Positions 51,659-52,189 of a DNA stretch of 52,189 bases are shown piece after piece. How positions within the stretch are numbered: position 1 is the stretch's first letter; the number at the start of each line of letters is the position of its first letter. Position numbers and translations under genes: made by a program. The stretch is from Bacteroidota bacterium (GTDB taxonomy: Bacteria > Bacteroidota > Bacteroidia > AKYH767-A > OLB10): assembly GCA_947453935.1 (NCBI GenBank), contig CANGJU010000006.1:1-52189 (forward strand). The letters run 5' to 3'. Below the pieces are notes generated by a model. It saw only the letters and a program-made list of their open reading frames with translations. It was not told where the DNA came from and did not search any database.

Positions 51659-52189
51659 TTATAACGATAAAAGCCATTGCATCGTATCTACACCATCGGC
51701 ATAATCTAATATGTCTGGTTGCTGCGCAGATCCGAAAGGTAATCCGTTTACGCCTACTCTACATTGAATAAGTTCTTTGTCGGAGGCTAGTTTCAATTCA
51801 AGGTCATTCAAACTTGAATAATACTCGTAATGAAGCACGGATACCGGAGTTGCATACGCCTCGTTTTCTCTTACGATTAAGAAATTATTGGTTAGAAACG
51901 GAATTCCATCTAATAGAAATAAGGCACGATGATAATCGTAATTATTCATGAACTTATTATGCTCCATAATTGGAGAAAACACCTCCAAGGCTCCAAAAAA
52001 CTGATTGAAGGAATAACCCTCCGGAACATATAATTTAGAAACATTGCGACACCCCAGTCCGAAGTAATCAAAAATATCATGGCCCAATTGGGTTAACTCC
52101 TGGTCGGATTCATTGCCATTTAATACCGCCACCGAGTTTCTGTTTTTGCGAATCAGTGAAGGATACTTGCCAAAATAGTAATCGAAGTA
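51659..52189 (-). CDS. Acyl-CoA reductase (LuxC-like), C-terminal part (partial)
   Basis: Partial gene running off the right edge. The frame stays open to base 52189, adding YFDYYFGKYPSLIRKNRNSV before the GTG used by the ORF track. The visible 176 residues contain AVLNGNESDQELTQLGHDIFDYFGLGCRNVSKLYVPEG and end DILDYADGVDTMQWLLSL, a pattern known from Bacteroidota acyl-CoA reductases of the LuxC family. CRN is likely near the active-site cysteine of the aldehyde-dehydrogenase-like fold. The enzyme reduces acyl-CoA to aldehyde. The rest of the catalytic and NADPH-binding region lies outside the window. Confidence 0.8.
   Translation of the reverse strand, partial: YFDYYFGKYPSLIRKNRNSVAVLNGNESDQELTQLGHDIFDYFGLGCRNVSKLYVPEGYSFNQFFGALEVFSPIMEHNKFMNNYDYHRALFLLDGIPFLTNNFLIVRENEAYATPVSVLHYEYYSSLNDLELKLASDKELIQCRVGVNGLPFGSAQQPDILDYADGVDTMQWLLSL

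Noticed and set aside
1-52189. tRNA, rRNA, CRISPR, IS element, prophage or integrase genes
   Set aside because: No tRNA-like cloverleaf, direct-repeat array, transposase motif or phage gene was seen in any frame. By-eye scanning could miss a small RNA gene.

Overview
The window looks like a chromosomal segment of a Bacteroidota bacterium, probably Chitinophagales- or Sphingobacteriales-like. The evidence is its low GC content, many exported proteins ending in type IX secretion (T9SS) C-terminal domains (type A 'sorting' and gliding-associated CHU_C types), SusD-free TonB/OmpA-type envelope genes, scarce Shine-Dalgarno sequences, and repeated TAnnTTTG (-7) promoter elements close to start codons. 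No tRNA, rRNA, CRISPR array, IS element, prophage or transfer module was recognised. Both ends cut through genes: a Wzz-like chain-length protein at the left and a LuxC-type acyl-CoA reductase at the right.

Layout. 1-4 kb: end of a surface polysaccharide locus (Wzz-like tail, O-antigen ligase/polymerase), then convergent RsbU/SpoIIE phosphatase and LpxD-like acyltransferase. 4-8 kb: Rrf2 regulator, FAD/NAD(P)-binding protein, typA/bipA. 8-20 kb: envelope and protease region with an M13 metallopeptidase, a choice-of-anchor-B T9SS cargo, a PorE-like TPR/beta-propeller/OmpA protein, an M61 peptidase with PDZ, SdpI-like and DUF4412-like proteins, and a DPP IV peptidase. 20-28.5 kb: TonB-dependent receptor with a small accessory protein, folK plus deoxynucleoside kinase, an OmpA porin with thrombospondin-3 repeats, and a large anchored beta-propeller protein.

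28.7-34.5 kb, the most unusual part, is a minus-strand cluster resembling an MbnP/MbnH copper system. It has two MbnP-like lipoproteins, one diheme MauG/CCP-like lipoprotein, an outer-membrane barrel beginning CDVCGG, a small Cys-rich membrane protein, and a CHU_C-tailed T9SS protein 2 bp ahead of the second MbnP. MbnH enzymes are known to convert a tryptophan of MbnP to kynurenine for copper binding. The extra paralog and the T9SS partner suggest an expanded surface version.

34.6-43.7 kb: T9SS-tailed alpha/beta hydrolase, two small envelope proteins, a tight five-gene minus operon (MCC-beta-like carboxylase, gamma-carbonic-anhydrase-like hexapeptide protein, unknown exported protein, phosphohexomutase, DUF2279 protein), and an alkyltransferase-like (ATL) protein with alanine in place of the catalytic cysteine. 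43.8-47.4 kb: translation operon thrS-infC-rpmI-rplT plus an S4-domain gene. infC was truncated in the ORF track because its only plausible start is the rare codon ATA. 47.4-52.2 kb, all minus: TPR lipoprotein, recA, type B L31 (rpmE2), a beta-helix lipoprotein and the partial acyl-CoA reductase. No gene-free stretch exceeds about 200 bp.
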